From assembly GCA_037178975.1 (NCBI GenBank), contig JASJZH010000002.1, positions 682,001 to 746,000 of the forward strand: a stretch of 64,000 nt of DNA, given 5' to 3'. The position numbers and the translations under genes are program-made. Below the pieces are notes generated by a model that saw nothing but the letters and a program-made list of their open reading frames with translations, did not search any database and was not told where the DNA came from. Source of the stretch: Oscheius tipulae (Eukaryota > Nematoda > Chromadorea > Rhabditida > Rhabditidae). Numbering within the stretch: position 1 is the stretch's first letter; every line of letters starts with the position of its first letter. Of this stretch, positions 45,702 through 56,948 are shown one piece after another.

Positions 45702-47705
45702 GTCACTCACTTCCCATCTTCCCTCACTCCTTTCCATTTGTTCGTCAATGGCATCAGAAAGACAAAAAGTGGAGAGACGGGAGAGGGGAAGGTTGTGCGG
45801 GGTGAAAGCAGTTGAATCATTCCACTGTTTTTGTCGAGACCATCAATGAAAGTTTACGTTCTCGTTCCCAGACTGTAATAGCTGTTTTCAGCCTGAACTA
45901 CTGGAGCTTCATCTGAAGACCCGCCATCCCGTCGAGATCGTAAAAAGTGACGCGGTTTTTGAGGGACGCTGCAGAGCTTTCTTCGGTGGACAAGACGCTC
46001 TCCATACTCTTTGTCTGGAACGGTTACATGTTCCTATCCAGCCCCTGCTCATCCCATCTACCAAGGTACTCCCTCTGTCTACCAAATAACATGTCATCCA
46101 GGGTGTTCTGATCCTTCCTCCCGGCTCATACCGACTTCCTCTCGTGGTCAAAGCCCCACCCGATCTTCCGGGCACTTTTACCGGAAAACACGGAGCAATT
46201 GCCTACAGGGCCATTGTCAAGGTAATCTGTCTTGCGGGGGAAGAAGATTAGTCACTGAAAATGGCAGAGACGACCTTGTGTTGGCAGGACAGCAGTTGGC
46301 CTCTTTTGGAATGAGGGTCACACCCCACGAAATCAGATGAAATTTCAAAGAATTCTGTCTCTATCTCTCCGTCTTTCTGATTTATGTCTGATTTTTGCCC
46401 AATGGACTAATCTAACTGGTTTCTCTTCCAGCTCCGACTCCGGAAGTTCCCATCATCGGATGAAGCCGAGTTGGAGACGGAAAAAGTCGTCGACGTGATA
46501 GGATCAGTGCGACAAGTTCATGACCTGCCTGTCCCCCTTTCAATTGACCGCCATGTGAAGAAGAAGGTGAGACAGAGACAGGGAGTCTAAATACTTTTCC
46601 AGATCTTCTGTTTCAATCGCCTAGATGCTAAAGTCGCTTTTGAACTGGAGAGGACGTCTTTTGCTATAGGTCAGTTATTCTAACTGGATCTAGCCCACTT
46701 GATAAACCGGGCTGTATGATGATAATAGGGGTCGGCGGGGATGCCATTTGGCGCTTAAGGAACCGGACTCTTACAATCGGGTTCTTGCATACAAATGAAT
46801 ATTTTCCAGGAGAACATATACTCGTGGTGGGAACCGTTGAGAATCTTCACCCGTCGAGACCAATGAAACATTTCAGCCTGGAACTCAGACAGAAACTCCT
46901 TTACGCTTGTGGAGACGCCAAGCGGGCAGAGTGGGTTTTTTTTCTGAAGAGATAAGGGTATCGGGTGGGGATCTACCCTTGCAATGAAAAAAAAGGAGAC
47001 AGAAAGACAGTTAACAGATCACGAAGATTTCAATAGAAGTTGACAAAGTTGTTTTAGTGTTTCGAAGTTCCCTCTCTTTGCTCCTAATTCGAGCTAGTGG
47101 CAGAGTGACAGACAGAGAGAGTTTTTCTTTCAGCAGTCGCCTGATCTGTCGGATCGTCTGCGGCACAGTTCCTCCAGCGGAAACCTTCAACATCCACCAC
47201 TCCCTCCAAATCCCAGCCGACTGCTATCCCAGTCTTCAGATCCAGGGAAATCCTATCAAGGTTTAACTTTTACTCTAGCCACATACCAAATGTTCAGGTT
47301 GGATACGAGGTAGTGGCTACTTGTCAAGGAGCATTCGAGATCGAAGCTCCAGTCTTTGTTGGGAGCCAGCCTTCAAGGCACAGCATTCAGGTGAGCTCTC
47401 TGTTTTGAAGAATCAACGTTTTTCAGTTCGCTGATTCTTCGAGCGAGAAGAACAGCGTCTACTACTGTATTCCGCCCTCGGAGAGGAGCTTTGCCTCCTC
47501 GGTACCGAGAGATCCCCCTCCCTACTCAACTCACTCCCCCTCAAAGGTGAAAGAGACAGTGACCGGGATTGACATCCGTTTTCAGGGCTTCTTCATTCCG
47601 ATACATCGTCTCGACACGCCGATGAGGCCGCTGTTCGGCTGGCCGCCAAGATATGACCCCAGCCCTCCTCCGCGATTTCTCAAAATTGAGGAGATTGAAA
47701 ATTGA
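45596..47705 (+). CDS. Arrestin-domain-containing protein (ARRDC type)
   Basis: The protein has 378 residues in ten exons: 45596-45655, 45892-46065, 46102-46221, 46432-46566, 46603-46669, 46810-46930, 47134-47260, 47298-47390, 47427-47546 and 47586-47705. All phases fit. CTTTTCAG ends 4 nt before the ATG. The arrestin N half shows HPVEIVKSDAVFEGRC, PPGSYRLPLVVKAPPDLPGT and GKHGAIAYRAIVK; the C half has ICRIVCGTVPPAETF and LQIPADCYPSL. PPPY at residues 329-332 is a PPxY motif for WW domains of NEDD4-type ubiquitin ligases, so the protein probably couples membrane cargo to ubiquitylation and sorting. Introns of 36 and 39 nt (46567-46602, 47547-47585) contain GACAG units. The family is certain; the exact nematode arrd paralogue is not. 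Confidence 0.9.
45667..45698 (+). repeat. (TC)n run in ARRDC intron 1
   Basis: About 15 perfect CT units soon after the first donor site. Confidence 0.9.
46990..47120 (-). repeat. Right-end fragment of the GACAGA-bounded element
   Basis: GTTAACAGATC, TTGACAAAGTTGTT, TCCTAATTCGAGCTAG and then a GACAGA run, in the same order as 44670-44790. It lies in an intron of the arrestin-domain gene. Confidence 0.5.
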
Positions 47706-48331
47706 AGTGGCTTTTCCCATAAAGTTTTCCTGTCTCTCTGTCTCCGCGTTTTAACTTTGCAAAAATTGGTGTAACTCGGTCGTCGTTTGTAAGCTCTAGA
47801 GCACCGCTGGTACCGTTCCTTGAGGGCAAAGGCTGGCTTGGAGGGGTGAGTCTGCATCTTTGCTGATGCTAGATGGTACAGGTGCGACACGAGCGCTCCC
47901 TGGTCAAGTCCCAAACTAAATGGGGCTTTTCTGGTCTAAGAAGTGATTTCCAGTCTTATGGTGTCCTGCAAAGTTGTTGACTTTGATATGGGCTACAACT
48001 TTGTAAAATATTACAGAGCTAAAAAAGCAAGATTTTGGATGGAGACCGCCTGCGAAGGAAGAAAGTACTACCGTACTCAGAGATTAGCCAAATTGCTACT
48101 TTGATTCCAGAAGTGATCTATCTGATCCAGGGCACTTGTCCAAACAGTGTCTACATAGCATTGGCTCCATGTTAGACAGGGTTTGTCTGTTTCAACAAAG
48201 ACTTTGTTTCCCCAATCAATCCAATGTGGAAAAAATCAGCTCTTGACCTGCGTGGTGAATACGAGTAGCCTGATTCAATAGCAAGCAGTTAAGTATAAAG
48301 GGAGATCACTCGAGGAGGATGACATTCCAAA
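47706..48331. other. Intergenic between ARRDC and astacin genes
   Basis: ARRDC 3' UTR (ATAAAG near 47719) and hairpin copy 5. An acceptor is not obvious just before the astacin ATG. No gene was seen. Confidence 0.5.
47963..48009 (-). repeat. 13-nt-loop hairpin, copy 5
   Basis: The arms GTCCTGCAAAGTTGTTG and CTACAACTTTGTAAAAT enclose a 13-nt loop whose reverse complement (CCCATATCAAAGT) fits the loop consensus, so this copy is inverted. It lies between the arrestin-domain gene and the astacin gene. Confidence 0.6.
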
Positions 48332-50735
48332 ATGCAACTGCTCCCGTTGCTTCTACCGGCCTTTTGTTTTTTCCTCGCAGCCGTACAGGCTCGATCCACG
48401 GCGGCTGGACTGACTGCCGAGGAAAAAGATCAACTGGCCAACAGTATGGGTGATGTGGATCTCGAGGCTCGCAAAGCTCGTCTGGAGAAGCTTGCCGAAG
48501 GATCCGAACCAACCAACCCTGGTCTTCGGGAGCTTCTCAAAGTGGTTTCACCCTGGTTTTAGAGGACATCTGCCTGTTTCAGAAGATCAAGAAGGTCCAG
48601 ATTGAAAAAGACGAGGATGAGGAGGACAGCAAAGACATCTCGCAACTGAACAAGGAGAGTGGAGTCGCTGGCTACATGTTCGAGGACGATGTGAATATTT
48701 CTGAGTAAGTCATATGGGATCAAAACACATCAAATAGAGAGTACACATCTGTCTCTCTGCCTCTGTGTCTCTGTCTCTCCCTCTCTACTCTCTGTCTATA
48801 TTCTTGTCTTGCAGAGACGATCTCGCCGAACTCGAGAACCAGAACCAGCCAGGAAGTAGAACCAAGAGACAAGCCTCAATAAAACTGAAGCGATGGACCA
48901 ATGCCACTGTCAACTACTTCTTTGATAACATCAGTATATCTCTGTCACTTTGGCACCTGTCTTATTTTTAAGGCGAAGAGAACCAGGCTACAGTCCGTGT
49001 TGCCATCGGAATGATCGAAGCTAACACTTGTCTTCGATACATCGAGAATCCAAACGCTACCGCTCGCATCAGAATCTTCTCCGGAAAAGGATGCTGGTCG
49101 AACGTGGGCATGACCGGCAAGCAGCAGTCCTACTCCATGGGAAATGGGTGTGCTATTGTGAGGGACAGTGACAGTGACAGTGACTCCTCTTTCCAGATCG
49201 GTCAAGTAATCCACGAACTCAGCCATGCTTTGGGAATCTGGCACGAGCAGGCTAGGACTGACAGAGACGACTACGTATACGTCGACTACTCCCAGATCGC
49301 CAGCGGAAAGGGAAACTTTAACAAAAATGGCAACAACTACATCATGACTCCTTATGAGTACTCGAGTAATATGCACTATGCTGCTAACTAGTCAGTTGTT
49401 GACCTCTTTCTCCTGATTGAACTCTTACAGCATGACTGGAGATAACACTGGATACTCTCTTGTACCTCATGACATCAACTATCTCCATGGAATGGGAGGA
49501 AGACAGTGGTCCTTCTACGACATCCAGATGCTCAACGAGTTCTACTCCTGCAATGGTTCGCCATTTCAGAGAGACAGAAAGACAGAGAGACAGAGAGTCA
49601 GTGAGATAGTGAGACACAGAGACAAAGAGAGAGAGAGAGAGAGACTGTCTTCCAGAAAACTGTAACCTGAACACGTCTGTCCAGTGTGCTAATGGAGGTC
49701 TGCCCAACCCTAACAACTGCTCCGTCTGTATTTGTCCGAGAGGATTTGCTGGAGCTCTCTGTGATGAAAAGCCACAGAGTTGTGGAGAGACACTGGTGGC
49801 TACGGAGACCCCTCAAAATCTGTCAATCACCTATGGAAACGCCTCGGTTAGCACCAGGTACTTCAGGGATTGCACCTATTGGATCCAAGTGAGAGGGATA
49901 GTTACAGTTGAAAATATTTTCTAGGCTCCTCCAGGCTACAATGTGCAGATCAAGCTTCTGTCCTTCAAGGACACCAATTGCAACTTCGGCTGCTACAGCA
50001 AGGGCCTCGAGATCAAGTACATGCCGGACCCCAGGATTAGCAATCCTCGCTGGTGCTGCAAGGAGTACGCCAACACGACTCTGATCAGCTACCAGAACCC
50101 TACTCCGGTTGTTGCGTACACTCGCGGCAAGAAGGCCACCTACAAGCTGGAGTACGTTGCCATTCCCAGTAGCCAGGTGCCTCCGGCACCTGATAGCATC
50201 ACAGTCCCTCCTGGAATGGGTCCTACGAGGAAGGTTATAACGACCACGACTGTCAAGACTACTACGGGAGCTAGTGCTAAGAGCACGTCTACTACTACTA
50301 CCACAACTACAACAACAACGACACCCACACCCACACCTACTACTACGACTGCTGTCAAGACCACTACGAAATCATCCACGAACTCTTCGGCCACTGTTGG
50401 AGGAGAAACAGTAGTTCGTGACTGCCACAGTGCTTTAGACAGGTAAGTCTCTTTGACTCTCTGTCTCTCTGTTCTACTCACTCTTTTTCAGTGTCAATTG
50501 TGCCTTCTACAAGAAATCCAAGTGGTGCGACTTCATGCAACCCATCGACTTCCGTAACGTCAAGTGGCAGTGTGGAGTCGAATGTGGTGTCTGTGGCAAG
50601 CAGGCTCCGGATTGCAAGGACTACGAATCCGACTGTGCTGCTTACAAGAAGGCTGGAAAGTGCAATTCAGAGGATCCTATGGTGGCCGAGTTCAAGTGTC
50701 CAATGAGTTGTGGCTTCTGCACCAATCCTAACTAA
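48332..50735 (+). CDS. nas: Astacin metalloprotease with EGF, CUB and two ShKT domains
   Basis: The protein has 649 residues in nine exons: 48332-48541, 48583-48704, 48815-48933, 48973-49157, 49197-49390, 49431-49555, 49656-49888, 49925-50442 and 50492-50735. All are in phase. Signal peptide MQLLPLLLPAFCFFLAAVQA; propeptide with FEDDV (103-107, aspartate switch); furin-type site RTKR (126-129). The catalytic HELSHALGIWHEQAR has zinc His 218, 222 and 228 and Glu 219. The Met-turn is SSNMHY. Next come EGF (CANGGLPNPNNCSVCICPRG), CUB (starting SCGETL), a Thr-rich linker (TTTTTTTTTTPTPTP) and two ShKT modules (six Cys each). It is likely secreted, acting on cuticle collagen or other matrix. Intron 4 (49158-49196) is 39 nt, open and in frame. 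The acceptor at 48972 is AAG. AATAAA lies near 50768. Confidence 0.95.
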
Positions 50736-50789
50736 CTTCTCTTACGGTCGATCTTCAAAGGGAGCTAATAAAAAGTGTTATATACAAGT

Positions 50790-52690
50790 GTCTCTCTATC
50801 TCTCTGTTTTTCTGTCTCTCTTCCTCCCACCCTCATTTCCTCTCCTCCCAACACTCATCTCTTGCAATCTCCAGCTGGTCATACACAGCTAGACAATGAC
50901 TCGTATCCTTGTTTTTAGATTCCGATCTAGTATTCAAATAAACTGCAGAAGCTCATAGCAGTGTTCGAACGAGGTCAGAGAGACGGAACGGCTATTGGAC
51001 TAAGCCTCCGAGACATGCCCAATCCCATTATGTGATGTTTTGAGCTTCTTGTCGACTTGATGTTTTCCTGCCGTCAGTCTCTCTTGACTGGGATTAAGAG
51101 TCTCGAACGAGAGACACTCTTTCCGTCACCATTCCCCCCCCCCTTTTTTTTCTCTCCCGTTTTACCCAACACAGCTCCTCCGTTTTCTCCGGCTGCCACT
51201 TCTCACACCTTTTTGCGATTAATCCTCCTCTCCTTTTCAGAGACATAGTCGGTGGGACACAGGTTCCTCTGGAGCGCCGGTCCTGATATCCATCTAGGGA
51301 ATTTGTGTGTACGCGCTTTCTCGGAAGCCGATCTCACCTTCGCGGTTATTAATGACGCTAACACTGAGTGTTTCTAGTCCTTTTTATCTCGAAAATATGC
51401 ATCAAGGGTTCGCGTCGATGAATTAATCGCTCTCACACTTTCATTGTTCCGTGAGAGAATTGGGCTCTCACATAAGTACAGCCCCTTTTGGACCCTTCCC
51501 TGTCTCTCATTTGTAAAATCTCAAGATTGAAATCTGTGTGCCAGCTGTAAAAAGCCGGCGGCTAGTTTTGGCGAACCTAGAGCGCGCCAACCTAAACACT
51601 GTGGTAAAAGCCATTGTTCTATCCGCGAGGGCTGCACCTGTGCCCAAGTCAGTCAGTCAATATTTGTTGTTCGTTCACACGCTCCATTTCCGATTCCTTT
51701 CAGGCTTTTGCTCCAGCTTCCTGTCTTTTTATATCTATTACTAGTCTTATTCAGACGACAGCTGGACAGGGTGACAGAGAGACGAAGCCTCAGTTCGTTA
51801 GCGTCTCCGATTTCTCTTTCCCACTGGACGTCAGTCAGTTTCAGGGACAAAAGAGTCAGTTTTTTGTCCCAGCCTCATTGACTCATGTCCACTGAACCAA
51901 AAGATTTCAGTCCAAGAATCTCTTATGTTCTCCCTAACATTCCTCTATCTCCTTATTGCAACTGAGTCTGATGGGCCTTACCCCGTCATTTGTCAGCAGT
52001 AGTCTAATCACCCTCAGAGTGAAAGTTCCATAGGGCGTTCCCTCCTTCTCTAATTGCCAGGAATGTCACTTTTTCTACTGATCTGTAACGGGGGAGGGCG
52101 GCAGTTGCGCAACCATCCAAGAAACCAGCTGGCCTTCGGTTTGACTCATCGAGAACAGGCTCATCGGAAGTCGAGGAGGAGGTGTTCCAGATCAAGTAGT
52201 CTTCTCACTTTCCTCGTCTCTGTCTCTCTGATACTCTGTCACTCTGTCTCTTCCTCTTTTTGAAGTCCCAGTACAAGTTCGCGTGTCCACTGGCCCCTTC
52301 TAGTCTTAAATGAGGGCCGTTCTCTCTCTGATTAGGGGCCGGGAAATGTGAACCAGTGCTCCGGCAGAAGCCTTGTCGTTTAAGGTCCATCCGACAAAGG
52401 AGCAGGCGTAAATTATTCGGGGACTAGTGGGGGGTCTGTTGCTTTCTATACACAGACATTGTAGAGAGAGGGGACGACACAATGAGCCCCGCCCCTACTC
52501 TCTCTCTCTCTCTCTGGAAAGCGGCAGATGACCGCTTAGGGACATCCGCAATTGTTGCTACTCGAGTATCTTTTTCTCATGTTTCTCATTTTTGATACTT
52601 CACTCAGCCAAAGGCTCCGATACAGTTGCATTTTTTGTTGTACTCTGCTTCCCCTTCAAATTTTTGACCCCAAGATAGTATTTTCACCAC
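50790..52690. other. Intergenic, with one possible terminal exon
   Basis: Simple CT-rich DNA and a (TC)n run at about 52501-52514. A frame at 52105-52200 after GGCGGCAG reads AQPSKKPAGLRFDSSRTGSS then EVEEEVFQIK and a stop, which looks like a last exon. An open frame at about 51525-51650 could be an upstream one, but no phase-consistent join was found. Confidence 0.25.
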
Positions 52691-52693
52691 TTT

Positions 52694-52740
52694 CGATGTC
52701 CCACTTATAGAGCAGACCAAAATCTACAGCTTTGCAGTAC
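52694..52740 (+). repeat. 13-nt-loop hairpin, copy 6 (left arm decayed)
   Basis: The right arm CTACAGCTTTGCAG and loop AGCAGACCAAAAT are intact, while only TTATAG remains of the left arm. It lies 100 bp upstream of a 5S rRNA gene. Confidence 0.5.
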
Positions 52741-52839
52741 ATTGATAAGTTAGAAAATGCTGTCTTGTGCCCGAAATATTGCGTAAACACAAACTGTCTA
52801 CCTGTAGCGAATGTCTTTCCAGCATTAACACCAGAGTTC

Positions 52840-52958
52840 GCTTACGGCCACACCACGTTGAAAGTACGCCATCCCGTCCGATCTGGCAAGTCAAGCAACG
52901 TTGGGCCCGGTTAGTACTTGGATCGGAGACGGCTTGGGAATCCCGGGTGTCGTAAGCT
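52840..52958 (+). rRNA. 5S ribosomal RNA, copy 1
   Basis: 119 nt, GCTTACGGCCACACCACGTT at the 5' end to CCCGGGTGTCGTAAGCT at the 3' end. The terminal stem GCTTACG/CGTAAGC is perfect. The internal promoter region (AGTCAAGCAACGTTGGGCC, GTTAGTACTTGGATCGGAGA) is intact, and a T5 run directly follows as Pol III terminator. It is very close to the nematode 5S sequence. It is a single copy here, not in a tandem array, with no spliced-leader RNA gene beside it. Confidence 0.95.
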
Positions 52959-53126
52959 TTTTGCCTTTCTTCTTGTCAGAAGAAGCGTCTCCTGACTATC
53001 TTGTAAAGTTGCAAAGTTTTTGTTTCAAAACAAACGCTTCCTGACGATTAGTAATCTTGTCAAGTCTGGCAAACCTGAGATTCCCCAGTTTGCTCGACAG
53101 TCGCCTTCCTCACTTCATCCAAGGTC
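52959..53126 (+). repeat. Conserved 3' flank of 5S copy 1
   Basis: About 165 nt downstream of the 5S gene (TCTTGTCAGAAGAAGCGTCT onward to CCAAGGTC) is shared at about 88 percent with 56949-57117, while the 5' flanks share only the hairpin repeat. Confidence 0.75.
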
Positions 53127-53764
53127 GGGATTTTTTCCTTTCCAACAGTAGCTTCCACTTTTGACAGTAGACACGGACAGTCTCATATTGTAAACAGTAG
53201 CGCCACACTCTTTCTCGCGTTTTGTCAAGAAAAAGCCTGCAATCTGGCTGCTACTTGTGAATCCGTCAAAGATGCTGTCATTCTCGGTGTTCCTGGCTCC
53301 AAGAGTTTCCATTGAATCCACGGCGGTGTCTTTCATTTATTTTATGTTCTCGGTCATTTCTCAGCCAAGCCAGACAGTAAGGTTTTTGTTGGAACGGTAA
53401 CAGTTAACTTCTGCTTATTTTTTTTTTGGTGATCAAGAGCAATTCGAAAGAGACAAGAGTTCCAATGAATCTTCTAATCCTTGTTTCCTGTCTCTTTCTC
53501 CCTCCGTCTAAGTTTCCGCCCAATCGCCTCCTTCCTGTCTCCTCCTCCTCCAATCGCCATCCATCACAGCCCAATCGAGAGTCGTACTCCTATTCCCCGA
53601 GTGAGCCACCCCATTTGTTTACTCGTCCCAATTATGCAAATTCGGTATTGAGACTCTGTCTCCTCCTCTTCATAAACTGGCGGTGTCTCTTTCATATTCT
53701 TATCGCCAGTTTTCCAGAAAGAAGGACCTCTACGGCAGATTTAGCACACAGCTGACTAGACCCG

Positions 53765-56503
53765 ATGGTGGCGGTCTGGTCGACCGTTATTACTGATCTT
53801 CACTTATTAGTTGTTCTTCTTCTACTGGTAACTGGAGCTATTTGCCAAGACGAAAATGCAGTCGTGGGAGAGCCTTTCGTCAAGTGAGTCCTGGGAAGCA
53901 GAAAAAAAAGATTTGGAAGGGATAATGTGTTCAATTACTGAGGGCCTAAATTGATTAAGAGGGGATTCTTTCGGTTGGTCAGGTTCTCTCTGTCTCTCTA
54001 TCCGGATTGTCTTCCCATTAGCCAGAGTTCGTGACTCTCCTATACACATATTCTATGAGCCTTTCCCTTCTTGAGACGAGAATCAGCTGCGCCTTCTAGA
54101 AAATTCAATCACAAAGTGTGAGAAGGCCTCTCACTTTCTCAGGTTCGTACCAGGGCTATGACTACTTTATACTTCCCCAGGAAGAATACAAGACTGTCTT
54201 TTTGCCATTGCTTAGCTATCCCAAATGGGCAGTTTGATCAGCAGTTATACGCTGGGGGCGTCTCCCCCCATAGAACCAGTAGAGAATGGACCCTCGAAGG
54301 CATCTCTCATGATATTATGCTCGAAGGCATTCAAGCAGCCAGTTCTTACAACGAGACGATTTATAGGCGCGAAAACAATATATTCGAACAGATGGCTTTT
54401 CTAGTTCACACTAGGGTAATTGGGAATCGACTGATTTATCACGAGTTGTTAGGGCTAGAGGTCGATTGGAACGAGCGGCCGGAACAATGGGAGGATTGTG
54501 TTTCACGCGGAACTCATTGGTGTAATTGCGGAGATGGGTTATGGATTTGGAAATGGGAAAGAGAGAGAGAGAGACAGGGAGACAGAGAGAGTCAGTCACA
54601 AGTCTATCCTTTTTCAGCTGCGCAGCCGATGCCATCTACGTAAAGTTCAAAACCAACGCTACTTTCGGTGGTCATGTCAGTGTCAAGTTCACTCCCAGTC
54701 GCTTCTGCTACCAGACCCTGGTCACCAACAACCAGATAGAAGTTCTGATTCCTCACGAGGAGTGCGCAGTCAGTAGACGGAGGTACCAATCCCGTGTATC
54801 TTTTGAAACTCTTTTTTCAGAGTGTTCAATCCAGACGGACTGATACTTGAAGCCACTGTCTCTGTCTCTTTCCATCCAGACTTTACTACGGCTTCTGACC
54901 GACTCTTCCATGTCAATTGCTACCATCAGAGAGGAAAAGACGGCTTAAAAGCTGGGACACCGTCTGCTCCACAAGAAAGTTCGTTTCAGTGACAGCGACA
55001 CTGACAGTGACAGTTGCAGAGTCCCAGAACGGTCCCAGCTGCGAGTATGGTATCTTCGAGACCCGCGGTGGCCCTTTAGCTGGAACTGTTGCGCTTGGAC
55101 AGTCAGTCTACCACGAGTGGCAATGTAGCAACATACAGGTAGTCTCTCTCAATTTTTCAATACAGTTTCCCATCAGGACTCTTGTCTCCTGGTCAAGAAC
55201 TGTATCCTCGTGGCCGGAGATTCTCGTCACTCTGTCATAGACGCGGATGGGTGCAGTAAGGACATCTTCCTGCTTCCTCAGCTGGCCTACGAAAACCAGG
55301 TTCGTAAAGTGTGAATCTCGGCTAATTCTGGCCACTAAATTGCCACGCACTCGGGCTGCTTTGATCGCTAAAAGGAGCGCCGATTAAATTCCGCGCCGCA
55401 ACGCTACCGGAAAAGCTTGGCGCCTTGACAGGAAAACGGGAGGAGAAAGAGAGAGAGAGAGAGTACTCACCCCCATTAAGGAGGTTCTGTCATGTCGAGA
55501 CAGCTAACTCATCCATTTCTTACGCGAGTTCCATTTGATTTGCATAGAGCCAGTAGGACGCGAGGCTCATTAGCATCGGTCGTTAAGAGATTGCCTAGAT
55601 ATCGCAATGTCATTTGCTTTTCCGGAACGATTAATAAGAGACGAAATTGGATGAGCAGGGTTATGGTGGAGTGCATTGGGGAATAGGTAGGGGCACAAAG
55701 AGACAGTGGGACATTGAGACTGAGAGATAAAGAGACAGAGAGACAGGGAGAACGAGAGTGAGAGACAGACCCAGCCCCTGTCCGGCAAAGTAAAGGTAGC
55801 CTACCGCGAACCTTTTTCCAGGAGCAGTGTAGTTCACTGCTGTTCTCAGGATTATCATTGACAAGTTACCAAATTAAAAGTTTTATAGTTGTAGTTGCCA
55901 AAAGACACTTGTAGCCTCCTACTGAGACAGAGAGACAAGAAGACAAAGAAGCAAAGTTTTCCCATTTCAGAGCTACGTCTCACAGAACGTCTCAGTCTTC
56001 GGAGTCTCCTCGTCCTCTCTAGTCTTTTTCGAGTGTGAACTGCATCTGTTACCGTCATCAAATGGTCTCTGTCACCCCCCAGAATGCTCTCTGGATCGGG
56101 AGAAGTGAGTCAAATTCCTGTTCTATTCACTTCTTGACTTTCAGACGAGCTATTAATACGTCGACACTTTTTGAAGTTCGATCCCAGCGCTTGGAAATCT
56201 CTGAGCTGGGTGAGTGACAGAGACAGAAACAGAGACAGTCGTTTTCCAGACAAGTACGAGTACGATGTCAGTCACCCCTCTCAAGTGACTACTTGTGAGG
56301 CTCAACCAACCATTTCTGATGAGGATGCCATTTGTGTGTCGACTTCTTCTGTAGTTATAGTCTCTTGTCTCTTTTTAACGGTACGGATTGTTTGGTAATG
56401 GGTACAATCACTATTTTAGAGCAGTCTGATAGCTGTCTCTCTCGCCTCATTAGCTGTGCTTCGACGCTACCGTCACTATAACGTGGCGACGGCTCGAGCC
56501 TAG
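53765..56503 (+). CDS. cutl: ZP-domain membrane protein (cuticlin-like)
   Basis: The protein has 367 residues in nine exons: 53765-53883, 54618-54782, 54821-54978, 55014-55138, 55177-55299, 55971-56104, 56145-56209, 56250-56380 and 56420-56503. All are in phase. Signal peptide (LHLLVVLLLLVTGAICQ); ZP-N begins GEPFVNCAADAIYVKFKTNA; ZP-C includes SVSFHPDFTTASDRLFHVNC, YHEWQC, SCLLVKNC and DADGC, the cuticlin pattern. Furin-type REKR at 273-276 precedes a transmembrane helix (residues about 325-350) and a short basic tail RRYRHYNVATARA. Cleavage would release the ZP domain to polymerise in the cuticle. Introns 3 (35 nt) and 7 (40 nt) hold GACAG units. AATAAA lies at 56585. The gene lies between two 5S genes. 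Confidence 0.92.
55776..55950 (-). repeat. Internally deleted copy of the GACAGA-bounded element
   Basis: The left end GGCAAAGTAAAGGTAGCC and right end CAGGATTATCATTGACAAGT are only about 70 bp apart, with arrays on both sides. It lies in intron 5 of the ZP gene. Confidence 0.45.
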
Positions 56504-56672
56504 GACCAAGAACAGATCTCAAATCGAAGAAAAAGTGCCTTTGTCTTCCACCAATTCCGACGTGATTCTCAGGGTTAATCGTATAATAAAATGTGTTAAA
56601 TAGAATTCTTCTGGGGCTGTGTCTTTCCGTGGCAGTTTTCAAGATCAGGATGAGACTTTACCCCGTTGTAAT

Positions 56673-56719
56673 ATTTTAAAAACTTGTAGAGCAGATCAAA
56701 ATCTACAACTTTGTACAAC
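56673..56719 (+). repeat. 13-nt-loop hairpin, copy 7
   Basis: The inner arms ACTTGTAG / CTACAACT enclose the loop AGCAGATCAAAAT. It lies 110 bp upstream of the second 5S rRNA gene, mirroring copy 6. Confidence 0.6.
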
Positions 56720-56829
56720 ATAATTTTCACGTAAAATAACATCTTCGCCACTAAAACGATGCGGGCAGTGCGCCATTCAAAGTCGAAACTGACCCCGCTA
56801 ATGTCTCCCTCGTTCGAACCAGCCAGTTC

Positions 56830-56948
56830 GCTTACGGCCACACCACGTTGAAAGTACGCCATCCCGTCCGATCTGGCAAGTCAAGCAACGTTGGGCCCGG
56901 TTAGTACTTGGATCGGAGACGGCTTGGGAATCCCGGGTGTCGTAAGCT
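56830..56948 (+). rRNA. 5S ribosomal RNA, copy 2
   Basis: 119 nt, with no difference seen from copy 1 over the gene itself, followed by the same T run. Same orientation as copy 1, about 4 kb away. Identity of the gene against 88 percent in the flank suggests either selection or gene conversion. Confidence 0.95.

Noticed and set aside
54158-54560. 161-codon open frame in intron 1 of the ZP gene
   Set aside because: Three frames are open here, none has matching splice phases, and ZP exon 1 joins exon 2 perfectly (GEPFVN to CAADAI), so the segment is intronic.
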